Numbered from the stretch's first letter, positions 1 through 16,738 are shown. The stretch is 27,030 bases of DNA from Thermomucor indicae-seudaticae (GCA_000787465.1 JSYX01000487.1:1-27030); one strand, 5' to 3'. The notes: generated by a model not told the origin, from the sequence alone. Translations and numbers: made by a program.

Positions 1-120
1 GCGCGGCGCAAATTTGACTTGAAGTTGACGCAAACACTACCAACGGAGGACGCAAAAGGTTATTCAGTTTTTCCGAAAGCATTATGGCATGTTGTTTTTG
101 TCCATGGCGTGGCATCATAA
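1..120 (+). other. Possible 3' tail of a CDS entering from the left edge
   Basis: Frame 1 is open from the first base for about 38 codons and ends in TAA near base 120. The translation is mixed in composition and not low-complexity, so it could be the last exon of a gene lying left of the window. No domain is recognisable and an open run of this length is common by chance. Treat it as a hint only. Confidence 0.15.
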
Positions 121-321
121 GGGCTTCCCACTCTTTGTAATTGCTACCAAGTATTCTGGCTGCTGGAGAACCTCCCGAGTAGGTAGGAAGATTGAATTCG
201 CTACAATGATCTCAGCATTCGTTCACTAATGCATTGGTGCGCGGGGATGGGGAGAAACAACAGGTAGCGCCCTGCCCAACATTGAAGCAAATTCGGGAAG
301 TAATGGTAAGAAAGTTCTTTA

Positions 322-561
322 ATGGGTTCGTTACGCAACCGTTATCGACGACATTTAGGTGATTGCAACTGCGATGAGGAACTTCTCTCTCAGCGGTTCA
401 GTCGCTTGCATATAGCAACAGACAGGAAGCGGACCACAAGGTATTTGCGACGAATGAGGACTGCTGTGGCCCGTCGACGTCGTAGAAGACGCGCATGGCG
501 CTATCGAGAACGAGTTAGAACAAGACAGAAGCTTTTGCGACGTCTGCACAGAAAACTGTAG
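322..561 (+). CDS. Small arginine-rich ORF, unassigned
   Basis: An ATG-initiated ORF of 79 codons. About a third of the residues are arginine, including a run of seven Arg after an Ala-Val-Ala stretch around residues 48-57. I do not recognise a family. The composition could suit a nucleic-acid-binding peptide, but a CG-rich stretch also gives Arg-rich translations by accident, and the opposite strand is open over most of the same interval (355-549). No splice signals or neighbouring exons help. The rest of bases 121-754 shows no gene I can support. It is listed because it is the only ATG ORF in this stretch. Confidence 0.2.
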   Translation: MGSLRNRYRRHLGDCNCDEELLSQRFSRLHIATDRKRTTRYLRRMRTAVARRRRRRRAWRYRERVRTRQKLLRRLHRKL

Positions 562-754
562 ATTGTATCTGGGCTGCTCTTGATAATAAACATAAATGGC
601 GCTGGTCTAGGCAACAACAATAACCCAGAGGTCATAGATTACCATAAAGTTTAGAAAGAAGTACCATGTCTAGAAGGTCATAGGTAGACGAAGCGTTGAT
701 TGCTGTTGTGTAGGATTGCAAATATATAACAACGAATCAATCACTGATCCATTT

Positions 755-1724
755 CTACAGCTTGCTCTTTTGACTGGGTAGCTGTCTTTGAAGGAAAGCC
801 TCAATGTCGGCAAGTTCCTGCGGGCATGCTACATGACCCAGACCCTCATATAGATTGAACGTGGCATTGAATCCGATCTTGTTAAGATAGTGTGCAGAGG
901 CTCTTCCGTAGCGATGCTTGACAACGTCGTCCTGATCGCCATGGCATATCAGAAACGGTGTTTGTTTGTTAGCATCCGACTGTATCTATGAGATGCAATT
1001 TGGACTATCCACTTAGCAGCTGTACAGTCTACATATCATTTGACAAACCCTTTTACCATACCTCTTTGAGTCTAGGACCTAACGCTAACCAGCCGCTGCA
1101 GCCAATGATACCGGCGAGCTTGTACTTTGTGGTAAAGCCTGTAAGGAGCGCAATAACGCATCCTGTAATACAACACGTCTAAGTCAAGGAAAACTTCGAT
1201 ACAAGATAACGAGTTTTATATACCTTGTGAGAATCCACCGAGGACGATACGGTCTGCAGGTATTCCGCGCTGGATCTCATCTTCTATCAAGCGGTTCACT
1301 GGCAAGGCAACCATGATCTTGTTACTTAGGGGGGAATGTGTAGAAAGAAAAGAAGAGAGACTCACCCAAATTGACAGAGGACAGCATACCAGGTTCATCT
1401 TCTTTCTTTAGGTTGGCAGACTTGTCAAAGCCGTTGATATCGAACCATGCTGGCATACTGATACCGCCATTGGCAGTAATTGGTTTCAAGGGCCTGAGAC
1501 AAAAGGCATTTTCTTAGTTTTGTCTTACTTAGGAGTAGTCTAACAGGTTTATGAGACAGTTACGCATCTGGAAGAATCCATTTGATGTAGGGAAGTTTCG
1601 GCGCCAGAGTTTCGGCCAGGAACAGCCAACCAACTCCTGAATCACCAAGTCCATGTAACCAAATGACTGTAGCAGAATGCTTTTCGGTGGGCTCAATGAC
1701 AACAGTTTTCAAAGAAGGCGACAT
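755..1724 (-). CDS. APT1: Acyl-protein thioesterase / lysophospholipase (APT1 family)
   Basis: Alpha/beta-hydrolase that removes palmitoyl groups from S-acylated proteins and can act on lysophospholipids; the family is cytosolic. Five exons: 1564-1724, 1366-1493, 1224-1298, 1062-1162, 755-985. All introns are GT-AG, 61-76 nt, and together the exons give 231 residues, the usual family length. Seen in the sequence: N-terminal HGLGD oxyanion region (about residues 24-28), PDAP and PAWFDI motifs, GFSQG nucleophile elbow (Ser about 120), GDQDD (Asp about 174) and GLGHVACPQE (His about 206), so the Ser-Asp-His triad is complete. The start is the only ATG in frame at the head of exon 1. No signal peptide is seen. 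The upstream gap to PAM17 (1725-1960) is short. The family call is very secure; its preference for protein or lipid substrates cannot be read from sequence. Confidence 0.95.
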
Positions 1725-1960
1725 TGCAAAAAACAACACTGTGGCTTTGTCTCAATCCGTAAATCAAGGCGAGAGAAGAAGATATTTGGCCTCTCTCAGA
1801 CTGCCTGCTTCTTCTCAGGCACGCTAGTACCCCAAACGTTACACCATGATTTCTTTGGTGTGAATAGGGAATGTTTATACATCTACTTTTCAAAAAGAAA
1901 TGAATGGGGTTTCTATACGAGGGATCTACGGTCTATGGTGGAAATGGAAGGGTAACATCT

Positions 1961-2666
1961 CTAGTCTTGAATATCACTGGCATCACCACCAAACATGCCC
2001 TTTCTATAATGTTCACGCTGTTTCCTCAACCATGCTCGATAATCGGAAACGGACAAAATCTTTTCTCCATAATAATCTGGTACTGGATTCCGGATGGAAT
2101 TCAACCGAGCGTCAGCACGGTTTTTCTTGATATGTTCATAAAAGTCCTTGTCACGTTGATCCATGGCAGGCATTACTTTTCTGTTCATCACTTTGAACAA
2201 TACGCCGCCAAGCATAGGACCTGCCATAAAACCACCGACACCCTTTATATGTTTTCGTTCCCTCCTGGCGTTAATAACACTCCACTGCATGCTGTATCAA
2301 GCCACCTGTACTTACCGCGCCTACAGTCGCAAGAGCCGAAAACATGAGTGGGTCCATTCCGAAAAATGTTGTGAACGGGTCGATTTCAAGCTGAGCAAAG
2401 TATGACAGAGAGCCAATCGTTGGTGCAATAGTGCTTGGGACGCATGCTGCTAACTCGTACATTCGACGCTTTTTTCGCAAACGAAAGTAATCTTCCCATG
2501 TTGGAATGCTAGATGCTGAAGATTCCGTCTGCTTAGTCGCCGCCAAATTTTCGGTATCGGCAACATTGGTCCTGTAGCTCGAATGCTGAATGCAGGTCGT
2601 CTGTCGAGCTGATGCTGGCTTTGTTAAAGGCCGAGTCCAAAAAGGCTGTAGAATAGGAAAAGACAT
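1961..2666 (-). CDS. PAM17: Presequence translocase-associated motor subunit Pam17, mitochondrial
   Basis: Component of the PAM import motor attached to the TIM23 complex in the inner mitochondrial membrane. Two exons, 2316-2666 and 1961-2242, with a 73-nt intron, give 210 residues, close to the usual length of about 200. Seen: a basic, Ser/Thr-rich N-terminal segment suited to a mitochondrial presequence; the family core W-x-DYFRLRKKRR; two hydrophobic stretches, LAACVPSTIAP...LSYFA and MFSALATVGAGVGGFMAGPMLG, consistent with two membrane spans; and a C-terminal NPVPDYYGEKI...DYRAWLRKQR motif. The frame stays open 37 codons upstream to 2777, but only from a TTG, with a stop beyond, so I chose the ATG at 2666. 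The start is therefore the least certain part of the model. Confidence 0.93.
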
Positions 2667-2839
2667 TTGTGTGCCTGGGGAAGAGATCCTGGATAGAGGA
2701 AATTTGACTTGTTTTTCTTTCGGCCGTTCAAACACAGCATTCAGCCTCGATTCAACAGCACGCAAAGCTACAGCCAAATAGAAGAATGCATTTAAGCGAT
2801 ATTACTGGGAAACTTCAGATTATGTCAACATCAGTACGA

Positions 2840-4406
2840 TTATGAGGCATGTTTTTCTGGCGCTACGGGAAAGAGTGTGGGTGTCAGATCGGCGGCTGGT
2901 TCACCCGTTGCTGGCTTTTGTTGCTGCTGTTCATGGACAATGATTTCAATAGGACTTTACATATCGCTTCTTCGTTTGTTAAATCATTTCAAACAAAAAC
3001 GAAAGGAAACGCCACTTATTCCTTACCTTGACTTACTCGCAGTGCTGTACCGTGCTGCGAGATCAGCTTGAAGGGCAAAGTCTTCACTAAAGATACCCAT
3101 GCGCAGAAACTGTCCCATGGTAGCTTTCAGTACTCGAACCTGGTCCCTGGAACGCCTTAGTTCACTTTGCAGGATTGCCATATCTCTGCTTGTCTCTTGT
3201 TCTTTCTTGAGCCTGTTATTTTCACCCGTCAGTTGCCTATCACCATCCCTTTGAGTTTTCTTTGCTTTCAGCACTTGCAATGATTTACGTCAATTGCTCC
3301 ATAGCCTCATCGAGTTGACTAATCGCAGAGATCAAGTTATTCTGAAAACAGTCTTTGGCCGACTAGAGAGATACAAGAGGTTCAGTGATATGATCAAAAG
3401 CGAGATCGAGATACTCCGTACCTTTTCGTCTTGATATCTCTGTTTCCATTGCCGGTTTTGAGCCGTCAGGTTGTCCACAGATTGGCTAAGAAACGCAATG
3501 TCTTTACTGCAGGCTAAACGCTCATCTTTATAGCTTTGCCGGATATACATTGAAGAATTATACTTTTTACCTTTTTTCTGCCTTTGCAATGCCTTGATGA
3601 CGGCTCGCTCTTTTTCCAATTTACGGCGCCATCCTTCTTCATCAGACAAAGAACAAGCGTCTGTGCTCTCTTGATCGTCTTCATGTTGAGTGGACGGCCT
3701 GATTATAGGCTGCTGAATGTTGCTGGATTGAACCAGCCAAGGACTTGCGGGTAGCGACGAAGTACAGACGCTTGTTGTAGCAGTGGGCGGGCGCGAGGTC
3801 CGCTCGCAGGGCAGACTACTACTTCTTTTCTTCAGGGCGAGCTCCAGCTTATCGTCTTTCGAGATGGTGCGGCTCTCTTCGTGCAATGTTCGACTGCTGC
3901 GCAACAAGGGGCGAGAAGACTCTGGTACGGCCTTTTGGGACACAGTACGTTGACGTGGCGATACAGGTGGGTGGTAGCGACTGAAAGAGCATGCAAGTTT
4001 TGCACACTCATGACACTGGGCATGGCCGGAGGTGCTGCCAGTTTCCCAAGACTTGGTTGGCGTCGATGAGTCAGCAATACGCTTTATGTGATACATTTCA
4101 TAAGTTGGAAAATGTGGCCACTCTTTATCTTCACTTTTGTTCCTTACCTTAGTCGTTTGCTTCTCGGATTGAGTGCGTCCTTGTCACAAAGACTCATAGC
4201 GTCCACAGAATAAGCAGATTCTATATAGCATAGAGCAAATGAGTTGACAAGAGCAAGAAAGGTAAGGTAGCTGTATACTTGCCAGCAGGACTAGATGGAC
4301 GCTGATTCATGTTCGCGTTAGCTTTACCTAGAGCTATTTTCTTTAGATGGCGAAAGGTTTGGCCACCCAATGACGTTTTATCCTTTGGTTTGACAGTTGT
4401 TGCCAT
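2840..4406 (-). CDS. Unassigned coiled-coil protein
   Basis: I do not recognise this protein. Proposed exons: 4279-4406, 3422-4133, 3289-3362, 3027-3236, 2840-2954, giving 412 residues with frame closing at every junction. The N-terminus is basic (MATTVKPKDKTSLGGQ), followed by WPHFPTYEMYHIKR and a Ser/Pro/Arg-rich segment, probably disordered. From about residue 200 it becomes charged with heptad-like spacing (QSVDNLTAQNRQWKQRYQDEK, then LDEAMEQL, then LKKEQETSRDMAILQSELRR), so it is likely a coiled coil. It ends in a Gln-rich tail. An apparent frameshift near 3290 disappears when a 52-nt GTAAAT...ATAG intron (3237-3288) is removed. The first intron as modelled is long (145 nt), so a small middle exon near 4140-4220 may be missing. 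It could be a cytoskeletal or centrosome-associated factor, but that is only a guess from shape. Confidence 0.6.
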
Positions 4407-4602
4407 AATCAAGGTTTACTGGAAGGAACAGTATGATTGTTGAATTTATATTGGTTTTTGTCGAAAAGGAGAGTGGCAAGGAGAGTAAGAGTTACAGAGA
4501 GGAAGAGAACTGCTCTCCCTCCTTTTAGACTCTTTGGAATTCTTTCCATTCATGTTAGGGTTATCGGTTGAATGATAAGTGACCTGCGCATTTTACTAAC
4601 AA

Positions 4603-4914
4603 ATGGACAGCGTACACACGGTATATGTATCGATCCATGAAGGGAAAATGGCAGCGATAGAAAAAGTCAGTGATCCCTTGGTTATATACCAAGTTTTGTC
4701 CTGGGTCGCTAATAGACACAGAGAAAAGACATCAGTGACATATAGGGAGTTGATACAACGAGAAGTAAGCTTCCCCACTATACAGAAGAAAGAACCACAG
4801 AATTGGATATACTCTCCCTTTCGGTCTCCATTCTCTTTTTCAATCTGTGACGGTGGCAAGAAAAGGGGAATTTGCCACGCTCCTTGCCATCAACTAGTCG
4901 AATACCCGAAATGA
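4603..4914 (+). CDS. Small ORF divergent from the coiled-coil gene, unassigned
   Basis: ATG ORF of 103 codons beginning 197 bp from the divergent start at 4406. The first 55 residues look protein-like (VIYQVLSWVANRH, then TSVTYRELIQRE). The remainder (Phe/Ser/Pro-rich) is less convincing. A GTAAGC motif directly after RELIQRE looks like a splice donor, so the downstream half may be intron rather than coding. However, the convergent eIF4E-like gene ends at 5076, leaving little room for more exons. No domain is recognised. It could equally be chance. Confidence 0.3.
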   Translation: MDSVHTVYVSIHEGKMAAIEKVSDPLVIYQVLSWVANRHREKTSVTYRELIQREVSFPTIQKKEPQNWIYSPFRSPFSFSICDGGKKRGICHAPCHQLVEYPK

Positions 4915-5075
4915 ACAGGTCTTTTATACAAACAGAAAACGAAACCGGAACAGAAAAGAAAAGGGACAACTTATTCAATACAAACTATGTACGAAGTGGT
5001 GGGAGGGTGGGGAAGGGCGATTGGCACGTGCGCGAAATATACAAGGTGTGCATAACCCTTTGACTGATTTTCTTT

Positions 5076-7600
5076 CTACTTGTCGAAATGCTTTTTGAAA
5101 CGGGCAGCAGTGACAAAATCTTGTAAATGCGATGGCAGGTAGCCACACAGTTTGTCCCTGCACAAGGAGTTAATGGCAATCATTGGTACAAATATAGGCG
5201 GGGGTGAAGGAACTTACTTTAAAGCAGATATGGTATCCGGATTTGCTGCCGAACCATCAAGCCACAACTCGATTCGATCACTTCGTGCTCGTCTGGATAG
5301 TACCACACCCACTGCGCCGTAATCGCTTAGGCTACCACCGACCAACGATGCGAGCATCCACTCAAACGTTTCGTCGAGTGTACCCCTTGGCGGACAAACG
5401 GTTAACCGACCACCGTCCCGATTCCTGCTGTCTTCCCACATGGGTGCAACGCCTTCCACAAAGCAATACAGGTTCTGATTATGCTGCAGTTGTGAAGGCC
5501 GACATTTCCGCTGCTTAAACAGCCGCCAGCGTGCAGAAAATTCCCACACCGTCCGGCATCCAAATAACTGCTTCACGCTTGACATGTAGTTGTCGGTTGC
5601 AATCTTTTGGTGTTTGGACGCTAATGTCTCGCTAAAGTAGAATACGTGCGGGTGAGCCAGGGGTAGCGGTGATGAATTGGAAAGCTTATGCTCCTTCATG
5701 TACTGCTGCACGTATTCAAAGCGTGTCGGGTTCTCACAGAGGCGAACAGGATCAGCCCAGATTGGCATCGCCGAATGCTCCTCCTTTAGCGGCGGCGGCG
5801 ATGATGATGATGACAACGGGGAACTGCTACAGTCTTTCGAAATCGGATTCTCATTCACTTGTTCAATTTGACCACATCCTTGCTCCCCATCTGGCAAAGT
5901 TCGGGAAACATTCCGGGACTCCGACAATGCATCGGGCTCGTTGGCCAACTCAGCGTCGTCGTCCGGGGTATCGACAACGGGTATTAGTTGCTCGGAACAA
6001 CCAATTGGACGTGGAACGTGAAGACTCGTGTCTGGCTCATGACCCAGCATGTTTTCACTTGAGGAGACGCTATCTTCTTTAATTTCTGTCCGAGTCATCG
6101 TCTCTTCAATGGCTGGTCCGTGGTTCGTCGATATGTCTTTAACGGGTTCCGTGGCCTGTTTAGAAGGAGGCGGGGACACCGACAGTTCAGTGGATGATGG
6201 TTCATTATCCACCAGATTTTGTACATCTTTTTCTGTCGAGTCGCCGTTATCGATCTGACGCGGATGTATGATTGGCTCGGGTATATTGACTTCATTTGAA
6301 GGGACTTTGTCCTTTGCTTCATGATCAGAAGCACTGGAGCCTGTGGGTACAGGTGTCACGGGCGATGCTGCGCGTATGATACGGGATGAATGATATATCG
6401 CGTGACACCTCTCTTTTTTTCTTATTTGACTTACCCGGTTCTTTGTCTTCTTCTGGGATGGTAATCACACTTGAACCCGCTGTGGAGTGTGTGCTGATCG
6501 TACTGCTTCCATTGCTAGCTCGGCGGGTACTTTCTGCTGATGAGGTGGTATCGGAGATTGTTGATGCGCGTCGATGCATGTCATCATTATCTGTGTCTGT
6601 GCGGCTTGTGTATGTGTTGTACACGGGGTGTTCCTGGCTGTGAACTTCAGGGTAGACATAGTGATGAGGGTGCTGTCCTTGCGTGGAGGATGTCGGAGTG
6701 GATGTCATGACTGGCATGTGGTAATAAAGAGGCTGATAGAAGACATATTGTGCTGCTGGCGAGACGTGATAGTAACATGTCACAGGCGTGGCCATCACAA
6801 TATGCGAGGTTGACAGTGATGACTGATGATGAGGGTAAAAGCTCTCCGGGCGATGGTGGTGACGTGTTGTGTTTCGAGCAACATCATGCCTGCTCGGGGG
6901 ATGTTCTGTAGATACCCCTTGATACTGATGATGATGATTACTGTTTCGACGTCTCTGCTGTTGATAATTGCTCTGCTGCTGGTATTCTGCATCCCAATTC
7001 TCGACCCAGACAAGTTTCTCTTCTTTAGGTTGTTTATTGGAGGACCGGAATAATTTCTTGAACGACAAAGACTGACCACTGCCTCGATTCTCAAGGTCAT
7101 TTGGAACCCAGGGATCTTTGGATGTGACTTCAAGGGGATCATGGCTAGAAGGCGACTCTGTCTGTTTCCCTCTTGTGCCCCTATGTACATATGTAACATG
7201 ATTGATGAGAAGCAAACTCGTTCTGTACACAACCGCAAGAAATAACAAACCATGACTTCTTGCTGCCAGTTGAAGGTCGTCGACCGATCCAGTATTTGCC
7301 GGTTTCGGGTGATTTTGGTGGCATTCGAACCGTCGTACGGTCAAAGGGTCCGAAGATGTCCAACTCACTTTGCGCCTTGGACATCCCAAAGCCATATATC
7401 AGTTCATGTAGACCGGATGCGGCTCCACCACGGTGCTGTTCAGTATACGGACTTCCAGAAGGAGACTGGGAATAACGTCGCTGTGGTTGACGCGGCACAG
7501 GTGGTTGGGTTCCGCTGCGCCAACCAGAGGGCTTTTGTTGATGTTTAGGATGCGCGGGAAAATAACTACGTTGCTCAGGTGTTCGGTAAAGGCTGGTCAT
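5076..7600 (-). CDS. eIF4E-family cap-binding protein (4EHP-like) with very long N-terminal extension
   Basis: Cap-binding translation factor family. Exons 7251-7600, 6435-7180, 5218-6367, 5076-5157 give 775 residues; introns are 70, 67 and 60 nt. The eIF4E fold lies at about residues 599-775: HPHVFYFSE, NYMSSVKQLF, TVWEFSARW, NLYCFVEG, PMWEDSRNRDGG, DRIELWLDG. The second cap-stacking Trp and the following Glu are kept (PMWED, Trp about 676). The first stacking position appears to be Tyr (about 626), as in class II 4EHP/eIF4E2, and the aromatic of the dorsal FW motif is Ser. About 600 residues precede the fold: Pro/Ser/Gln/Arg-rich, with QQQ and HHH runs around 180-205, then acidic Ser-rich stretches, so probably disordered. 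The family is about 200-240 residues as a rule. Likely a repressor or granule-type cap-binding protein rather than the main eIF4E; that role is inferred. Confidence 0.88.
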
Positions 7601-8539
7601 AGCGTTTGTGTGATAAAGAGAAAAGAAAGAAAGACCAAAAGGTTGGGAAGGCGGAGAAAAACCCACGGCTATGGTTTTCTGGTCACGCGGTCCTTCAAAA
7701 CGAAATCGCACCACGAACCTACTAACATTCTACTGGTGGGAATGATCCTACTCGAAAGGTCGGAGGAATTCGTAGCTGCTAAGAGATAGAACCACACAAT
7801 AACTGAGAGAAATATTCTTTACGGGCTATGGGATACTATCGCTTTTGTAATACCAAGTATGCAGTGCTTAACCCAAGGGCGCAAGCTAGACCATAGATAT
7901 CTATTTAGCCGATATTTGTATGGAGAAATATCCATTTCCACGCGAGCCCCGCGGTTATGGTATTATAGGGCATACATAATAAATTTAGGCAAAGACCAAA
8001 TAGAGTGGTTTCGATCGTTGAACTGACTGTCTTAATTACATAACACTACACTGAAGGGCGCGTAGAACTATTAATAACTATATTGTGCATGTTATATATT
8101 CAAACTATCGAGCTGAACGATTGGATGGCGAAATTTATGGCTATTTTAGTGTGTAACCAGCGAACTCCTGCAATGGATTTTCGAACACTGGATCTCCTAT
8201 AGACCGTTTACGCCGAGAGGGACGAGACATTTGTGCGAATCTGCGTGAAGAAAATCTATGCTATCAATTACCGGTGGTGGAGGTAGAGCTTATATTCGGC
8301 GTCGGCAGAGTGCCTGAATTTGTCGGGAATGGTGACAAGGTCTCGCCTGTCGCCAAGAGCCTAACACCCGCCAGCGCAATGCACAGGACAGCTTGGATGT
8401 CCCTATTTTTTGCGTTGATCGGCCCGCCCGATAAACCGGACAACCCACATTCATGTGAAGTGACGGTCCATTAATGGATTGCTAGTATCTTTGCTTTAGG
8501 GTACATCACGGTCCAATGCATGCCATGGACATCTGTGAG

Positions 8540-9290
8540 CTTCTATATTCGTTTCTCACCGATATCCCGGCACGCTGACGGTGATCTGCTCTTATTCCTG
8601 ATACACCTCTCGTTTGATGCCCTTTTATTCGGGAACCGACGCAGGTCTTGTGTACTGTCTCGGACTGGCGTCTGCACACTGATCCTCCATATGCATATCT
8701 TTGGCGATGTCATCCTCGCAATCATCATCATCAGTTGCCAGGGGACTGACTCGATTACAGAGTTTAATACGGCACTAGTATGGATCCATGGTCGGGGATA
8801 CCGTCATAGACATGGTGCATAGGCCACAGTCCGTGCCCCTAAACACTAAAGCTCTCTCTTGGCCATGTCCGCCCTGGTCTTCGATCTTCAGATATACCTT
8901 TTCGGTATAATCTTCGTTACTGTATGATCACAAGGTCGGTATAGTGGGAAGAATCTCGGTCTCCTTACCATTGGTCGGTTGTATCTTGCCCTCCTCCCTA
9001 TGACTACCATGGGCCGTAATGGTGAAACAGTACGTGCAGATCTGGGACGTGTTTGTATTCGTTGATCCTAGCAGCACTAATGTACCGCCGAAGTTTCTGT
9101 CGCAAGTTCTCGTATTCATGCTTGGTAGAACGACAGAAGCAAACTTTGGAAAAAAGCGGTCCGAAGAGTAGTCTGTCAAGAATAGCTCCCACACTCTTAT
9201 GTCATCTGAGACCATACAAGTATTGTTTTTGGGGCTTCTTCGCGTGATGATATAACGGATCGAGTCTTGTAGAAGGATATCTCTCAAGTT
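8540..9290 (-). pseudogene. Decayed coding remnant, possibly transposon-derived
   Basis: On the minus strand, three protein-like stretches sit in different frames. Around 9190-9004 there is a 60-codon stretch containing YENLRQKLRRYISAARINEY and LHVLFHHYGPW. Next to it is VVIGRRARYNRPMVRRPRFF in another frame. Further down, near 8750-8650, is an acidic stretch with DDDDCEDDIAKDMHMED. Stops and frame changes separate them, and no intron arrangement joins them. This looks like an old, disabled gene or transposable-element ORF. I cannot name the family, and chance open frames remain possible. Confidence 0.3.
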
Positions 9291-9565
9291 AATATAACCG
9301 TGTTGTTGTTTCTGGCGTGTTCCTGGTGCCTTGCAGCGACTTGCTTGGACTTGGTCACTACTATATCTCGGTTCAATGTCGACCTCAGATAAATCAGAAC
9401 CAAAGAGATATGGTCCATTCTTTTAATCTTCTGCTATAATGACTGTTTCTTCGTGATTCAGGATAGGAAGTGTTGGGATGAGCGTAGAGCAGTAATGAGT
9501 TGTGGTTCGGTTACTGCCTGGATCGTTTTGCCTGTGTTTTGCCTTTTCGGGAACGAGTCACAAAA

Positions 9566-9610
9566 ATGAGTCTGTTTATCAAGCTCCCCTCCCGTTTAAG
9601 GGTTTCTTGA
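9566..9610 (+). other. Short upstream ORF before MRPL16
   Basis: ATG at 9566 opens a 14-codon ORF (MSLFIKLPSRLRVS) ending in TGA at 9608-9610, only two bases before the MRPL16 ATG at 9613 and in a different frame. If the transcript starts upstream of 9566, scanning ribosomes would meet this ATG first (context AAAAATGA). Whether the mRNA leader includes it is unknown. Confidence 0.4.
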
Positions 9611-9612
9611 TA

Positions 9613-10275
9613 ATGTTTGGCAGTCTTTACAGACGAACGATCGGCAGCACGTTATTTTCGGCCGCGTCGATCCTTAGGCCATCACCACAACGACAACAAC
9701 AACTACTACTACAGCCGCAATTGCCATCAGTAACAACAATAACGACGACCAGCGTGCGATTTGCTTCCAACTTTGCGCCACGCCGGACAAAACACCGAAA
9801 AGCACAAAAGGGCAAGATCCCCCTTCCGACAGGCGGTTCAACCAAAGGCACCACGGTTGAATTCGGCGAATATGGCTTGCGTATTAAAGAAGGAGCACGG
9901 CTGACCGGACGGCAGCTGACAGCGGTCTACAACACATTGCGACGCAAACTGAAGACCGTCAAGAGTGCGCAAATATGGATGCGAGTATTCCCTGACATTC
10001 CTGTCACCACCAAGGGAAACGAAGTGCGTATGGGTAAAGGCAAAGGCACCTTTGAATACTGGGCCTGCCGCGTTCCCCTTAACCGCATCGTTTTTGAAAT
10101 TGCTGGCATGCGAAAGGAAATAGCCAAGGAAGCCTTCCGGTTAGCAAGCTACAAGCTCCCTGTAAAGACAGAATTCGTTGAACGAGGTGCCAAACCAATT
10201 GTTGGTGCAGGATATGTTCCCCCACCGCTACCATCACAACCCACTACTGTCAAAAACGAGGCAAACACCCAATAG
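9613..10275 (+). CDS. MRPL16: Mitochondrial large-subunit ribosomal protein uL16m
   Basis: Structural protein of the mitochondrial 54S ribosomal subunit, near the peptidyl-transferase centre and tRNA entry in the L16 family. Single exon, 220 residues. The first 55 residues form a presequence: basic, Ser/Gln/Thr-rich (MFGSLYRRTIGSTLF, then RPSPQRQQQLLLQ). The L16 core follows with RRTKHRKAQKGKIP, FGEYGLRIKEGARLTGRQL, IWMRVFPDIPVTTKGNEVRM, GKGKGTFEYWACRVP and FEIAGMRKEIAKEAFRLA. The tail is Pro-rich. The frame is open upstream to a GTG at 9502, but the ATG at 9613 gives a sensible presequence and was chosen. A uORF ends two bases before it. AATAAA follows the stop within about ten bases. It converges on AROM with a 158-bp gap. 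Confidence 0.96.
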   Translation: MFGSLYRRTIGSTLFSAASILRPSPQRQQQLLLQPQLPSVTTITTTSVRFASNFAPRRTKHRKAQKGKIPLPTGGSTKGTTVEFGEYGLRIKEGARLTGRQLTAVYNTLRRKLKTVKSAQIWMRVFPDIPVTTKGNEVRMGKGKGTFEYWACRVPLNRIVFEIAGMRKEIAKEAFRLASYKLPVKTEFVERGAKPIVGAGYVPPPLPSQPTTVKNEANTQ

Positions 10276-10281
10276 AACTGT

Positions 10282-10287
10282 AATAAA
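10282..10287 (+). terminator. Candidate polyadenylation signal of MRPL16
   Basis: AATAAA lies seven bases after the MRPL16 stop. It is close to the stop but is the only exact match on the plus strand before the convergent gene. Confidence 0.35.
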
Positions 10288-10375
10288 TACGTTCGTGGGA
10301 TTCAGATGACTCTTCAGCCGCAAAAAAGGCTTCAAGAAATACCATCATCGTTCTCATAAACATCCATTAGATGAC

Positions 10376-10381
10376 TTTATT
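10376..10381 (-). terminator. Candidate polyadenylation signal of AROM
   Basis: AATAAA read on the minus strand, about 53 bases past the AROM stop codon, a normal distance for a fungal 3' end. Confidence 0.45.
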
Positions 10382-10433
10382 ATCGACTTATAATTCGAGA
10401 ACTATTTTCTTTGAAAGGTTCTAGATAAGTTAT

Positions 10434-16738
<6,305 letters not shown>

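Larger units (their letters stand above)
7601..9612. other. Gene-poor interval with decayed coding traces
   Basis: Two kilobases between the divergent eIF4E-like and MRPL16 genes. From 7601 to about 8200 I see only AT-rich sequence and promoter-type DNA. From about 8540 to 9290 the minus strand shows protein-like segments in different frames separated by stops, entered separately as a pseudogene. From 9290 to 9612 I see only the leader of MRPL16. No tRNA, rRNA or long repeat was recognised. Confidence 0.5.

Noticed and set aside
2667..2777. N-terminal extension of Pam17 to 2777
   Set aside because: The extension begins with TTG and has an upstream stop; the ATG at 2666 gives a normal length and a presequence-like start.
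3237..3288. Apparent frameshift in the coiled-coil gene near 3290
   Set aside because: Removing a 52-nt GTAAAT...ATAG intron joins the two frames exactly and keeps the downstream phases, so no lesion is needed.
5669..6082. Plus-strand 137-codon frame opposite the eIF4E-like gene
   Set aside because: It is antisense to the acidic Ser-rich extension and the start of the eIF4E domain, has no domain, and is explained as a shadow.
7310..7335. tRNA-like B-box (GGTTCGAATGCCACC on the minus strand)
   Set aside because: It lies inside exon 1 of the eIF4E-like gene and no A-box or cloverleaf can be drawn around it.
9502..9612. Upstream start for MRPL16
   Set aside because: It would use GTG; the ATG at 9613 gives a typical mitochondrial presequence.
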